Assembly (NCBI GenBank): GCA_943372555.1 | Contig: CALRZB010000119.1 | Span: 1-8,197 of the forward strand | Direction of reading: 5' to 3' | Length of the DNA: 8,197 bases | From: JAIXWP01 sp943372555 | GTDB taxonomy: Bacteria > Bacteroidota > Bacteroidia > Flavobacteriales_D > Sanyastnellaceae | In this document: in pieces, positions 1-7,047 of the stretch | Numbering within the stretch: position 1 is the first letter of the stretch | How the letters are laid out: the number at the start of each line of letters is the position of its first letter | Program-made: the position numbers and the translations under genes | Notes under the pieces: generated by a model | What the model was told of the DNA's origin: nothing | The model's input: the letters and a program-made list of their open reading frames with translations, nothing else | Databases searched by the model: none

Positions 1-1
1 C

Positions 2-571
2 GCAGGAGTAGATGCTGTTGTAGCTGAAGGATTTGAGGCTGGCGGTCACAACGGCCGAGAAGAAACAACCACATTATGTTTGATTCCTGCTGTTAAGGAG
101 TCGATTCAAATACCGTTAATTGCCGCAGGCGGCATCGGCTGTGGAAAATCAATGCTAGCGGCAATGATTCTAGGAGCAGAGGGCGTTCAAATAGGTTCAA
201 GATTTGTTGCAACACCTGAATCCAGCGCGCATCAAGCATTTAAAGACAAAATTACCCACTCCAATGAAGGTGATACTTTACTCACTTTAAAGGAATTAAC
301 GCCTGTTAGACTTCTAAAGAACGATTTTTTCAATGAAGTCATGACAGCCTATCAAAATGACGCAACTCCAGCGCAATTGAATGAATTGCTCGGAAGAGGG
401 AGGGCCAAAAAAGGTATGTACGAGGGCGATATGAGTCAAGGAGAGTTGGAGATTGGTCAAATTTCATCTCGAATCAAGGAAATCAAGCCTGCGGGAGCAA
501 TTGTTCAAGAAATTATTGATGAATATCATAGATTATTGTCACCAACTTATCTTAAAAGTCTCGAATTTTAA
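2..571 (+). CDS. Nitronate monooxygenase / 2-nitropropane dioxygenase-like FMN enzyme (5' end missing)
   Basis: The reading frame is open from base 2 to the TAA at 569-571, giving the last 189 residues of a protein of the usual 310-330. Seen directly: EGFEAGGHNG at residues 9-18 of the fragment, which holds the family's active-site histidine; AAGGI at 41-45; and GVQIGSRFVATPES at 61-74, the pattern that binds the FMN phosphate at the end of the TIM barrel. The tail has GRGRAKKGMYEGD, then GELEIGQISSRI, then PAGAIVQEI, typical of the nitronate monooxygenase branch. Known of the family: cytoplasmic FMN flavoproteins that oxidise nitronates or, in the FabK branch, reduce enoyl-ACP. The tail favours nitronate monooxygenase over FabK, but the true substrate cannot be read from sequence. 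An internal TTG at 80 is not the start, because the conserved AGGH motif lies upstream of it. Confidence 0.9.
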   Translation, partial: AGVDAVVAEGFEAGGHNGREETTTLCLIPAVKESIQIPLIAAGGIGCGKSMLAAMILGAEGVQIGSRFVATPESSAHQAFKDKITHSNEGDTLLTLKELTPVRLLKNDFFNEVMTAYQNDATPAQLNELLGRGRAKKGMYEGDMSQGELEIGQISSRIKEIKPAGAIVQEIIDEYHRLLSPTYLKSLEF

Positions 572-611
572 GATTGCCGTGCAACCTTTTACCCCTAAGA
601 AGCGTGAAATA

Positions 612-625
612 ATGCATAGGTGCAT
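612..625. repeat. Short inverted repeat between the oxygenase and the secreted-protein gene
   Basis: ATGCA (612-616) and TGCAT (621-625) form a perfect five-base stem around the four-base loop TAGG. No T tract follows, so it is not a convincing intrinsic terminator. It lies about 25 bases before the candidate -7 promoter motif, so it could be an operator half-site pair, or chance. The gap 572-664 holds nothing else apart from that promoter. Confidence 0.25.
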
Positions 626-649
626 GCGTTCCGAAAGTCGCTACATCCT

Positions 650-657
650 TACTTTTG
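650..657 (+). promoter_or_regulatory. Candidate Bacteroidota -7 promoter element for the secreted-protein gene
   Basis: TACTTTTG matches the TAnnTTTG element of Bacteroidota sigma-ABfr promoters at every fixed position, and is followed by CA as is often seen. About 20 bases upstream, where TTTG is expected, only a weak TGCGTTC stretch is present, so the -33 half is poor. The predicted transcript start would fall near 661-665, downstream of the GTG at 620. This bears on which start codon the following gene uses. Confidence 0.5.
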
Positions 658-664
658 CAGTAAA

Positions 665-2791
665 TTGAAAAATGCCCTCCACATATCTGTTGCAAGACAA
701 CTTCTGTTGCTAACCACTTTTTTGGTTAGTTGGAATTTTTCACTCGCCCAAATTTCCGTATCTCCGGAAATTAGTTGCGTCAACCTAGATGTGAATAATG
801 AAGTTTTCGAACTCAATTGGCAAGCTCCACTTGACCCAACGTTTAGTTTCCTGAGCTATCATATTTTTCAATCGAGTTCAGCATCTGGAACTTTCACTGA
901 AATAGGCGAAGTTTTCAATTTTAATAATCCGACATTCACTTATGACATGGGTGCGCCTATTGTTTCTGATTTTTGCTTTTACATTCAAACTGAATATTCA
1001 GTCGCCGGAACACCCACGATGGCGCCCCCTTCCTCGACTATATGTTCGATTTTTCTTACAGTAACTCCCTCTGCGGCACCTCAAGGATTTGCGAATCTCA
1101 ATTGGACATCACCATACACTGACATAGCGCCATTTCCAAGCGGAACATTCAATATTCTTTTGGAATATCCTGCGGGCGTATGGACTATAGTTGGTAATAC
1201 CGATTATTCTCAGACATCATACAGCTACGAAGTGACACTATGTGATGAGTTCTTGAATTTTCAAATTGAATTAGTAACGCCCTATAATTGCAGTTTCATG
1301 AGCAATACAGATGGGGAACAACTGACTGATTTGACCTATCCCGCTATTCCAATTGTGACATCTGTTTCAGTCGATCCTACGACCAACGATGCAGTGGTAG
1401 AATGGGAACCTAGCACCTCTCAAGATTGTCAAGGGTATTTGCTTTATTCATGCAACGGACCTAACGTAGCCTTTATCGATACCATTTGGGGAGGCGCTTC
1501 AACCAATTTCACCGATATTTTGGCAGCTACAGCAACAGGACCTGTGGGGTATCTTTTGGCAGCCATTGACACTTGTTACAGTGGCACACCCCCTAGTCCC
1601 AACACCAGCCCTGCAGGAGATATTTGTAACACAAGCATATACATTTCACCTATCGGCTATGCGATTTGCGAGGATTATGTTTCAATCAATTGGACACCTT
1701 ATGAAGGGTGGGGTGATGGCGTGTTAGAATATACCGTTTGGCACAGTTTCAATGGTAATCCTTTTACGATTGCAGGAACTGTTGACGGCGCAACATTAAC
1801 CTTTGATCACATTGTGGGTTTGGGGGGAGTCAACGCCTATTACATCGAAGGTCATTCTATAAGCGGCGATTATACTGCTGTTTCGAACAGACAGAACGTA
1901 AATGTAATTTACCCTACTGCCCCACTTTACAATTATATTTCTTCAGCTTCTGTTACTAAAAAAAATCAAGTAACCATCTCTGTGGAGACAGAAACAGTGG
2001 GTTCAGATCACTTCTACACAATCCAGCGTCAGCGCGTTGGGACTAGTGATTGGGACGATTTAATTGTCATTAATAATTTTGGAGCTCCGCAATTTTCTCA
2101 TATTGACAGTATCGATGTCTCTACCAATATTTTCAGTTACCAATATCGTTTGCTAGTAGAAAATGTTTGTGGAGATATTGTAGACACTTCTGAAATAGCT
2201 ATTACATGTCTGCTCGAAGGGTTTGCCAGTAATCCTAATCTTGCCAATACACTTCAATGGAGTGACTATATTGGATTCGACAATGGCGTAGAGGAATACA
2301 AAATTCACCGAAAAGCAGGACTTGACGGTGTAGATGAAGTGATAGCAACCGTAAACGGATCAATGAATTATTATAATGATGATGTAAGTGCTTTGATGTT
2401 TAGTCCTGGTGATTTTATCTATAAAATAGAAGCTGTATCGGCACCGTCATCGCAGTTCCCGAATCAGTTTACCGCATTTTCTAATGAGCTTCAATTGGCT
2501 TTAGAACCGATTATTTGGATTCCGAATGCCTTTGTAATGGATGGAGTAAATACGAATTTTCAGCCGGTGATAAGCTTTGCTGACTTCACCAATTACCGCA
2601 TGATTATCTATAGTCGTTGGGGTGATGTGATTTTCGATACTACTGATTTTCTGGCTCCTTGGGATGGCTTTATGAATGGTGAACCGGTCCAACAAGGTGT
2701 CTATGTCTATTTTATTTCCATCGAAGATGGAAAAGGACGACCGATTGAAAGTCGCGGCACAGTTACTCTTCTTTCACTTCGAGATCAATAA
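665..2791 (+). CDS. Secreted multi-module FN3-like protein with type B (gliding-motility-type) T9SS C-terminal domain
   Basis: Probable exported or cell-surface protein of 708 residues, counted from TTG 665. A signal peptide spans residues 1-28 (LLLLTTFLVSW core, SLA then Q29 as the new N-terminus). About six beta-rich fibronectin-III-like modules follow, near 29-114, 127-209, 229-307, 321-410, 421-505 and 514-611. Modules four and six share W-x2-Y-x-G-x3-G-V-x-E-Y (343-356 and 532-545). The mature part has 12 cysteines. Residues 614-708 are the sorting domain: IPNAF at 619, IYSRWGDVIF at 648, WDG at 666, GVYVYFI at 678. By family knowledge this domain directs passage through the type IX secretion system across the outer membrane. 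The usual SPNGDGxND loop is altered to VMDGVNT. No catalytic domain is recognised, so adhesion or structure is the likeliest role. Start is uncertain: GTG 620 (723 residues) keeps the frame open, but gives a long signal-peptide n-region and lies upstream of the -7 motif. The stop lies six bases before coaX. Confidence 0.85.
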   Translation: MKNALHISVARQLLLLTTFLVSWNFSLAQISVSPEISCVNLDVNNEVFELNWQAPLDPTFSFLSYHIFQSSSASGTFTEIGEVFNFNNPTFTYDMGAPIVSDFCFYIQTEYSVAGTPTMAPPSSTICSIFLTVTPSAAPQGFANLNWTSPYTDIAPFPSGTFNILLEYPAGVWTIVGNTDYSQTSYSYEVTLCDEFLNFQIELVTPYNCSFMSNTDGEQLTDLTYPAIPIVTSVSVDPTTNDAVVEWEPSTSQDCQGYLLYSCNGPNVAFIDTIWGGASTNFTDILAATATGPVGYLLAAIDTCYSGTPPSPNTSPAGDICNTSIYISPIGYAICEDYVSINWTPYEGWGDGVLEYTVWHSFNGNPFTIAGTVDGATLTFDHIVGLGGVNAYYIEGHSISGDYTAVSNRQNVNVIYPTAPLYNYISSASVTKKNQVTISVETETVGSDHFYTIQRQRVGTSDWDDLIVINNFGAPQFSHIDSIDVSTNIFSYQYRLLVENVCGDIVDTSEIAITCLLEGFASNPNLANTLQWSDYIGFDNGVEEYKIHRKAGLDGVDEVIATVNGSMNYYNDDVSALMFSPGDFIYKIEAVSAPSSQFPNQFTAFSNELQLALEPIIWIPNAFVMDGVNTNFQPVISFADFTNYRMIIYSRWGDVIFDTTDFLAPWDGFMNGEPVQQGVYVYFISIEDGKGRPIESRGTVTLLSLRDQ

Positions 2792-2797
2792 TTGGCG

Positions 2798-3523
2798 ATG
2801 CAACTAATCATTGACCAAGGAAATACCACTACAAAATACGGGTTGTTTGAAGGAAGTAATTTCATCGAATCGCATCGTCTTACAGATTCCGAATGGCTTG
2901 AATTTTTAGAAAATGAAATCTCTTCAAAGCCATGGGAGATTTTCTATTCTTCCGTTAGAAGTCACACTATTCCTCAAGTACTGATTGACCTTCAGGCTAC
3001 AATTATGAGTAGATCCTTATCAATTCCGGTTGGTAATGATTACAGCACTCCAGAAAGTTTAGGTACCGATAGGATTGCAAATGCAGTTGGTGCAGTTCAA
3101 TTAAATCCTGATCGCAATTCCCTTATTGTAGATTGCGGGAGTTGCACCACATATAGTTTGATTGTTGAAAAGCGTTTTTTAGGAGGGGCAATTGCTCCTG
3201 GGCTTCGCATGAGATTGCGGGCTATGCATGAGTTTACCGGTAAATTGCCGTCGATTCAACAGTTGCATTCAAACATTGAATTGATGGGAAAAACAACATC
3301 TGAATCACTTGAGTCAGGAGCATATCATGGTTTGACGGCAGAAATCGATGGTATGATAGAAAAATATTGTAGTCAATTCGGGGTTCTCGACGTCATAATC
3401 ACCGGAGGCGATGGTGGTTATTTGGCTGCGGGGCTTAAAAACCCCATTTTTGCCGAGCCAAATCTGACATTGATTGGGTTAAATGAAATTTATTTGTACA
3501 ACAAGAGTGAAAAAAATTCTTAG
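2798..3523 (+). CDS. coaX: Type III pantothenate kinase
   Basis: Phosphorylates pantothenate with ATP, the first step of coenzyme A synthesis, in the cytoplasm. The 241 residues match the family length. Visible motifs in order: DQGNT at 6-10 (the D-x-GNT phosphate loop of the acetate/sugar kinase fold); SSV at 51-53; GTDRIANAVGA at 89-99, whose Asp91 matches the catalytic aspartate reported for the family; VDCGSCTTYS at 111-120, the second phosphate motif; FLGGAIAPGL at 127-136; LP at 150-151; the SGAYHGLTAEIDG stretch at 173-185; ITGGDGG at 201-207; and PNLTLIGLNEI near the end. The second phosphate motif reads GSCTT where many relatives have GTCIT or GTATT. ATG 2798 is chosen over the in-frame TTG 2792 because it puts the phosphate loop at the usual distance from the N-terminus. 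The gene starts six bases after the secreted-protein stop, and its end overlaps the next gene. Confidence 0.95.
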   Translation: MQLIIDQGNTTTKYGLFEGSNFIESHRLTDSEWLEFLENEISSKPWEIFYSSVRSHTIPQVLIDLQATIMSRSLSIPVGNDYSTPESLGTDRIANAVGAVQLNPDRNSLIVDCGSCTTYSLIVEKRFLGGAIAPGLRMRLRAMHEFTGKLPSIQQLHSNIELMGKTTSESLESGAYHGLTAEIDGMIEKYCSQFGVLDVIITGGDGGYLAAGLKNPIFAEPNLTLIGLNEIYLYNKSEKNS

Positions 3524-4937
3524 TTCCATAGCATTTGTGTTGATCGCTGTTTTAGCGCAATCACAAAGCTCGACAAGCAACCCCTATTCAAGATTTGGTA
3601 TAGGAATTTTAGAGAATCCAGGTTCTGCTGTTCACTTCGGTATGGGTGGAGTTACCACTTCAATCGCCGATGGAAATTCAATCAATTTATTCAATCCAGC
3701 AAGTTATAGCCATCTCAACCGCACGGTATTTCAGATTGGTGGTGCAGGACAATTTCAAACATTAGAAAATGCGACTGGTTCTGAGAATTATTCGAATGGC
3801 CGAGTAAACGATATTTCAATTGGTCTCAAGAAAAGCACAAGTCCTTGGGGATTTGCTTTAGGCATCACACCATTCAGTTCAGTGGGATACAATCTGACTT
3901 CTACAGTGGCCATTAATGATTCAACAAGTGCAAGTTATCTTTACGACGGTACTGGAGGAATAAACAAGTTAGTAGTAGGCGCTGCTCGACAGTTTAAACT
4001 CTATAAAAAACGTGTTGTCGACCCGTCTTTTACAGGCAATGCAAAACAAATCGCAGAAATGCGCATTAAGGAAAGCAACGATTCCTTAAGCCAAATTGCT
4101 CCTGAACTTTCTATCGGATTAAATGCTAATTACTATTTTGGATCTATTCAGTTGGACCGAAGAGTTCAGTTTAGCAATACCACATTTTTCAGCACACGCA
4201 TTACTGAAAAAACCACGATATACGATTTCGATTTTGAGGCGGGCGCCATTTATACTATGCCACTTTCTGTGAAATGGGATGGCCGTAAAATCAAGCAAGC
4301 TACGCACCTCCGTGTAGGAGCCGACTATCAATTAGGCACAAGTTTGAAAACGAAAAATGACGAATTGGGCATGGCCTATTTGTATTCTAGTTTTACAGAA
4401 TCTGATATTGACACTACCTATTATACAGGGATTCAGAAAGGCACTTTCAATTTGCCTTCTCGCCTTTCGCTGGGAGCTTCAATCATAATGAGCACCGAGG
4501 GCGGCAGGGTAATTTCATTCAACGGAGAATACCGTCAGCAGGATTGGAGTGGCAATTCTTACTTACTTGGTTCTGATGGCTTATCTAATTTAAAGAAATA
4601 TCAAAACATCGCTTTCGGCGTAGAATACACACCGCACTCTATTGACAAAGCAAAGTCGCTATTGGGAAGAAGTACTTTCCGCATGGGAGTTCGCAATACC
4701 GAGTCTTACCTTTCATTAAGTGATCAGAACATTTCTCAAAATGCCGTTTCGGCCGGAATTTCGATTCCAATTCTTGCGTCGAAATCAACAAGTAAAGTCA
4801 ATTTTGGAATTGAATATGGCACAGGTGGCACCTTAGATAATTATTTGCTTCAAGAGGAATTCGTTCGAGTTCAATTTGGTTTTAGCTTGACTCCGTATTT
4901 CTTGAATCCTTGGTTCGTAGTGAGAAAATATGACTAA
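3483..4937 (+). CDS. Predicted outer-membrane beta-barrel protein of unknown function (Bacteroidota OmpP1-like style)
   Basis: 484 residues from ATG 3483. A signal peptide spans roughly 1-28 (hydrophobic core ILSSIAFVLIAVLA). The mature start carries NPYSRFGIG (33-41), GMGGV (53-57) and INLFNPASYSHL (67-78), an N-terminal pattern I recognise from conserved Bacteroidota outer-membrane proteins. The rest is rich in alternating hydrophobic strands such as LSLGASIIMS and VRVQFGFSL. It ends in an aromatic WFVVRKYD, consistent with barrel insertion. A hydrophilic insert of about 35 residues (174-208, rich in Lys, Arg and Glu) probably forms a long loop. Substrate and role are unknown. The start overlaps coaX by 41 bases. 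GTG 3507 would cut this to 17 and give the compact signal peptide MKKILSS, so it is a real alternative. The gene end overlaps lptC by eight bases, suggesting coupling and a possible link to envelope or LPS assembly; that link is inference from position only. Confidence 0.8.
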   Translation: MKFICTTRVKKILSSIAFVLIAVLAQSQSSTSNPYSRFGIGILENPGSAVHFGMGGVTTSIADGNSINLFNPASYSHLNRTVFQIGGAGQFQTLENATGSENYSNGRVNDISIGLKKSTSPWGFALGITPFSSVGYNLTSTVAINDSTSASYLYDGTGGINKLVVGAARQFKLYKKRVVDPSFTGNAKQIAEMRIKESNDSLSQIAPELSIGLNANYYFGSIQLDRRVQFSNTTFFSTRITEKTTIYDFDFEAGAIYTMPLSVKWDGRKIKQATHLRVGADYQLGTSLKTKNDELGMAYLYSSFTESDIDTTYYTGIQKGTFNLPSRLSLGASIIMSTEGGRVISFNGEYRQQDWSGNSYLLGSDGLSNLKKYQNIAFGVEYTPHSIDKAKSLLGRSTFRMGVRNTESYLSLSDQNISQNAVSAGISIPILASKSTSKVNFGIEYGTGGTLDNYLLQEEFVRVQFGFSLTPYFLNPWFVVRKYD

Positions 4938-5523
4938 AAGAATTTCTATTCTTTATCCAGCGCTCATTCTAATATCGACCATCATTTTGGTATCGTGTGA
5001 AAACGATATTGCAGAAGTTCGAGCAATTACGGACCCAAGAAATTTACCTGTTCAAACCAATCTTAATGCGGAGTATCGTTATTCGGAAGACGGCAAGGTC
5101 AAAAACATTCTGACAGCTGCCCAACTTGATCAGTATGGTGGAGAAAAGCCTTACATTGAAGCTAGCGGAGGTTTTCACATGAGCTTTTTCGATAGTTTAG
5201 GTGGTGTTCAGGCCGAAATGACGGCCAAATCGGGCACTTATTATGAGAAGGAACATAAGTTGATCGCGTGGGGAAATGTGTTGTTGTTCAATAAACAAGG
5301 AGAGAAGCTTGAAACGTCTAAAATTCTTTTTGAACAAGATTCCTCAAGAATAAGTACAGATCAGCGAGTAAAAATCACCACTATGGATGGGATTCTCTAC
5401 GGAAATGGGCTAATCAGTAACGAAAACTTTACCAAATACAGCATTCTTCAACCTACTGGAGATGTATTCCTCGACGAAGAATCCGATTCCCTTGTATCTT
5501 CGCCAAATGGAAAAAGTAAATAA
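4930..5523 (+). CDS. lptC: LPS export ABC transporter periplasmic protein LptC, lipoprotein form
   Basis: 197 residues. LptC links the inner-membrane LptBFG transporter to the LptA bridge, moving lipopolysaccharide through the periplasm. Here a lipobox-type signal (LVSC, Cys23) replaces the uncleaved transmembrane anchor of E. coli LptC; as far as I know this is usual in Bacteroidota. The body (about 45-183) has the repeating beta-jellyroll pattern of OstA/LptC proteins: AEMTAKSGTYYEKEHKLIAW then GNVLLFN (95-121), GEKLETSKILFEQ (124-136), STDQRVKIT (142-150), then LYGNGL (156-161) and PTGDVFL (175-181). Cys23 is followed by E-N-D, without a lysine-plus-acidic surface-export signal, which fits a periplasm-facing lipoprotein. 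The ATG overlaps the upstream barrel gene by eight bases, and the gene end overlaps the next small gene by 17. The other lpt genes are not in this window. Confidence 0.85.
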   Translation: MTKRISILYPALILISTIILVSCENDIAEVRAITDPRNLPVQTNLNAEYRYSEDGKVKNILTAAQLDQYGGEKPYIEASGGFHMSFFDSLGGVQAEMTAKSGTYYEKEHKLIAWGNVLLFNKQGEKLETSKILFEQDSSRISTDQRVKITTMDGILYGNGLISNENFTKYSILQPTGDVFLDEESDSLVSSPNGKSK

Positions 5524-5716
5524 GATCGCAATTCACATGTGGCTGGCACTCACCATCGCCTCATTGATTTACGCACTTTTTATGATCAACAAAGAAGGTT
5601 GGGATGCGGCCAAACAAAATCTTTTCATTCCTTGTATTGCCTTTGTCTGGTACATTTTCCGTCGCACCATGCAGAAACGTCTTGAGCGCAATGCTCAAAA
5701 TCATAACAACCTATAA
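5507..5716 (+). CDS. Small two-helix membrane protein of unknown function
   Basis: 69 residues from ATG 5507. Two hydrophobic helices are visible: about 7-27 (IAIHMWLALTIASLIYALFMI) can be read as the first span, and about 39-52 (LFIPCIAFVWYIF) as the second. A short polar segment NKEGWDAAKQN lies between them, and a strongly basic tail (RRTMQKRLERN) follows the second helix. By the positive-inside rule the tail, and so both ends, should face the cytoplasm. The frame extends upstream to 5462, but that stretch lies inside lptC and would put a polar, proline-rich leader before the first helix; ATG 5507 leaves a 17-base overlap with lptC. I do not recognise a named family. My recollection is that small two-helix proteins occur at this place in other Flavobacteriales. 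Position suggests a role at the inner membrane beside LptC, but this is unproven. Confidence 0.75.
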   Translation: MEKVNKIAIHMWLALTIASLIYALFMINKEGWDAAKQNLFIPCIAFVWYIFRRTMQKRLERNAQNHNNL

Positions 5717-5725
5717 TACCCATTA

Positions 5726-7003
5726 ATGGATTCCTCCTGGATTCTTATTGTCATATTATCCTTGGTTGCTTCTGCTTTCTCCAGTGGAATGGAGATTGCC
5801 TTTATTACATCCAATAAGTTAAAGATTGAGCTCGACCGCAAGCAAGGTGTTTTTGCGGCAGATATCATTGCTCATTTCGTTCGTCATCCAAAAATGTTTA
5901 TTGCCACAATGCTTGTGGGGAATAACATCGCACTTGTTATTTATGGATTTAAGATGGGAGAGGCTATTACTGGAATGTTCCACACATACACTCCCGCATT
6001 GGAAGCATCTCTTGGTGAATACGGAATGCTTATCACGCAGACTTTGCTTTCAACCGTTATCGTGCTTGTATTTGGCGAATTTATTCCGAAGGCAATCTTT
6101 TCTATAAATCCCAATAGATGGTTGAATCTATTTGCAATTCCGGTTCTCATCTGGTACGTAGTTCTATGGATTTTTGCATCCTTCATTACGCTGATTTCTG
6201 ATTTGTTTTTGCGCATATTCGTTCGAACGAAAAGTTCAAATGAAGTAGTAGAATTTGGCCGAATAGACCTCGACCATTATTTGAGTGAAGCAACAGGGAA
6301 TATCGACAGAACTAAAGCCATAGACCACGAAATTCAAATTTTTCAAAACGCACTTGATTTTTCGAAAGTTAAAGTGCGCGACTGCTTTGTTCCGCGCAAC
6401 GAAATCGTAGGAATTGAGATTACTCAAAGTGTGGAAGAATTAAAGAGATTATTCATCGAAACAAGACTTTCTAAGATACTTGTTTATCGCGAAAATATTG
6501 ACCACATCATTGGGTATGTCCATTCATTCGAGCTTTTTAAAAAGCCTGAAATGATACAACACATTCTTCGTCCTGTAGAGATTGTACCTGAGCCAATGCC
6601 CGCAAATGAAATACTAGAAACTTTTATTAAGAATAAAAAAAGTATAGCTGTTGTTGTTGACGAGTACGGTGGTACAGCAGGTATAGTTACCATGGAAGAT
6701 ATAGTGGAAGAAATTTTTGGTGAGATTGAAGATGAGCACGATAAAGAGGAAACCACAGAAAAAATCATAGACGAGAAGAATTTCGAATTTTCGGCTCGTT
6801 TAGATATTGATTATTTAAATGAAAAATACGACCTAGGGCTGCCAGAAAATAATGAACAGTATGATACTTTAGGAGGACTGCTGCTTCATATTTATGAGGA
6901 CATCCCTGAAGAAGGAGATGTAATTCAGCATGAGAACTTTACTTTCGTAGCCTCAAAAGTGAGTGAAACGAGGATCGAACTCGTCAAGATTACGCTCGTT
7001 TAA
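5726..7003 (+). CDS. CNNM/CorC-type membrane protein (DUF21, CBS pair, CorC_HlyC domain), often annotated 'hemolysin'
   Basis: 425 residues, full length for the family. Residues 1-165 form the DUF21 membrane domain, with the early SSGMEIAFITSNKLKIELDR pattern (19-38), TMLVGNNIAL (61-70) and FGEFIPK (116-122). A CBS pair covers about 215-335: VRDCFVPRNEIVGI opens the first repeat, and VVVDEYGGTAGIVTMEDIVEEI (309-330) is the hallmark of the second. An acidic linker follows, then the C-terminal CorC_HlyC domain (about 352-425; FEFSARLDIDYLN, DTLGGLLLHI, P-E-E-GD). Family members studied elsewhere act in Mg2+ or other cation efflux, with nucleotide binding by the CBS pair; the hemolysin label is historical. 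ATG 5726 lies nine bases after the small membrane gene, so it is probably in the same operon. The paralogue GldE of gliding bacteria shares this architecture, but the neighbours here do not suggest gldE. The ion transported cannot be told from sequence. Confidence 0.93.
   Translation: MDSSWILIVILSLVASAFSSGMEIAFITSNKLKIELDRKQGVFAADIIAHFVRHPKMFIATMLVGNNIALVIYGFKMGEAITGMFHTYTPALEASLGEYGMLITQTLLSTVIVLVFGEFIPKAIFSINPNRWLNLFAIPVLIWYVVLWIFASFITLISDLFLRIFVRTKSSNEVVEFGRIDLDHYLSEATGNIDRTKAIDHEIQIFQNALDFSKVKVRDCFVPRNEIVGIEITQSVEELKRLFIETRLSKILVYRENIDHIIGYVHSFELFKKPEMIQHILRPVEIVPEPMPANEILETFIKNKKSIAVVVDEYGGTAGIVTMEDIVEEIFGEIEDEHDKEETTEKIIDEKNFEFSARLDIDYLNEKYDLGLPENNEQYDTLGGLLLHIYEDIPEEGDVIQHENFTFVASKVSETRIELVKITLV
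6966..7001. repeat. Inverted repeat spanning the stop codon of the CNNM-type gene
   Basis: AAACGAG (6966-6972) and CTCGTTT (6995-7001) are exact reverse complements with a 22-base loop, and the right arm runs into the TAA at 7001-7003. The left arm can instead pair ACGAG (6968-6972) with CTCGT (6980-6984), so two stems compete. There is no clean T tract after it, so a classical intrinsic terminator is doubtful. It could attenuate read-through from the operon, or be a by-product of codon choice. Confidence 0.3.
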
Positions 7004-7047
7004 ACTTAAATAACTGGCATTCAACAAAATATAAACTCACCTTTCTA

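Noticed and set aside
2..571. Identity as enoyl-ACP reductase FabK
   Set aside because: FabK shares the AGGH motif, but the KKGMYEGD and GELEIGQ tail resembles nitronate monooxygenases. Half the protein is missing, so FabK is not fully excluded.
612..625. Intrinsic terminator after the oxygenase gene
   Set aside because: The stem is only five bases and no T tract follows.
453..668. A 71-residue open frame overlapping the oxygenase end
   Set aside because: It shadows the oxygenase frame, has no recognisable domain, and ends before any signal that would make it a gene.
2501..2695. Antisense open frame under the sorting domain
   Set aside because: The forward frame holds the conserved type B sorting domain at the same place.
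5726..7003. Identity as gliding protein GldE
   Set aside because: The domain architecture fits, but GldE normally sits with gldD and related genes; the neighbours lptC and ppiD suggest the general CNNM/CorC paralogue.
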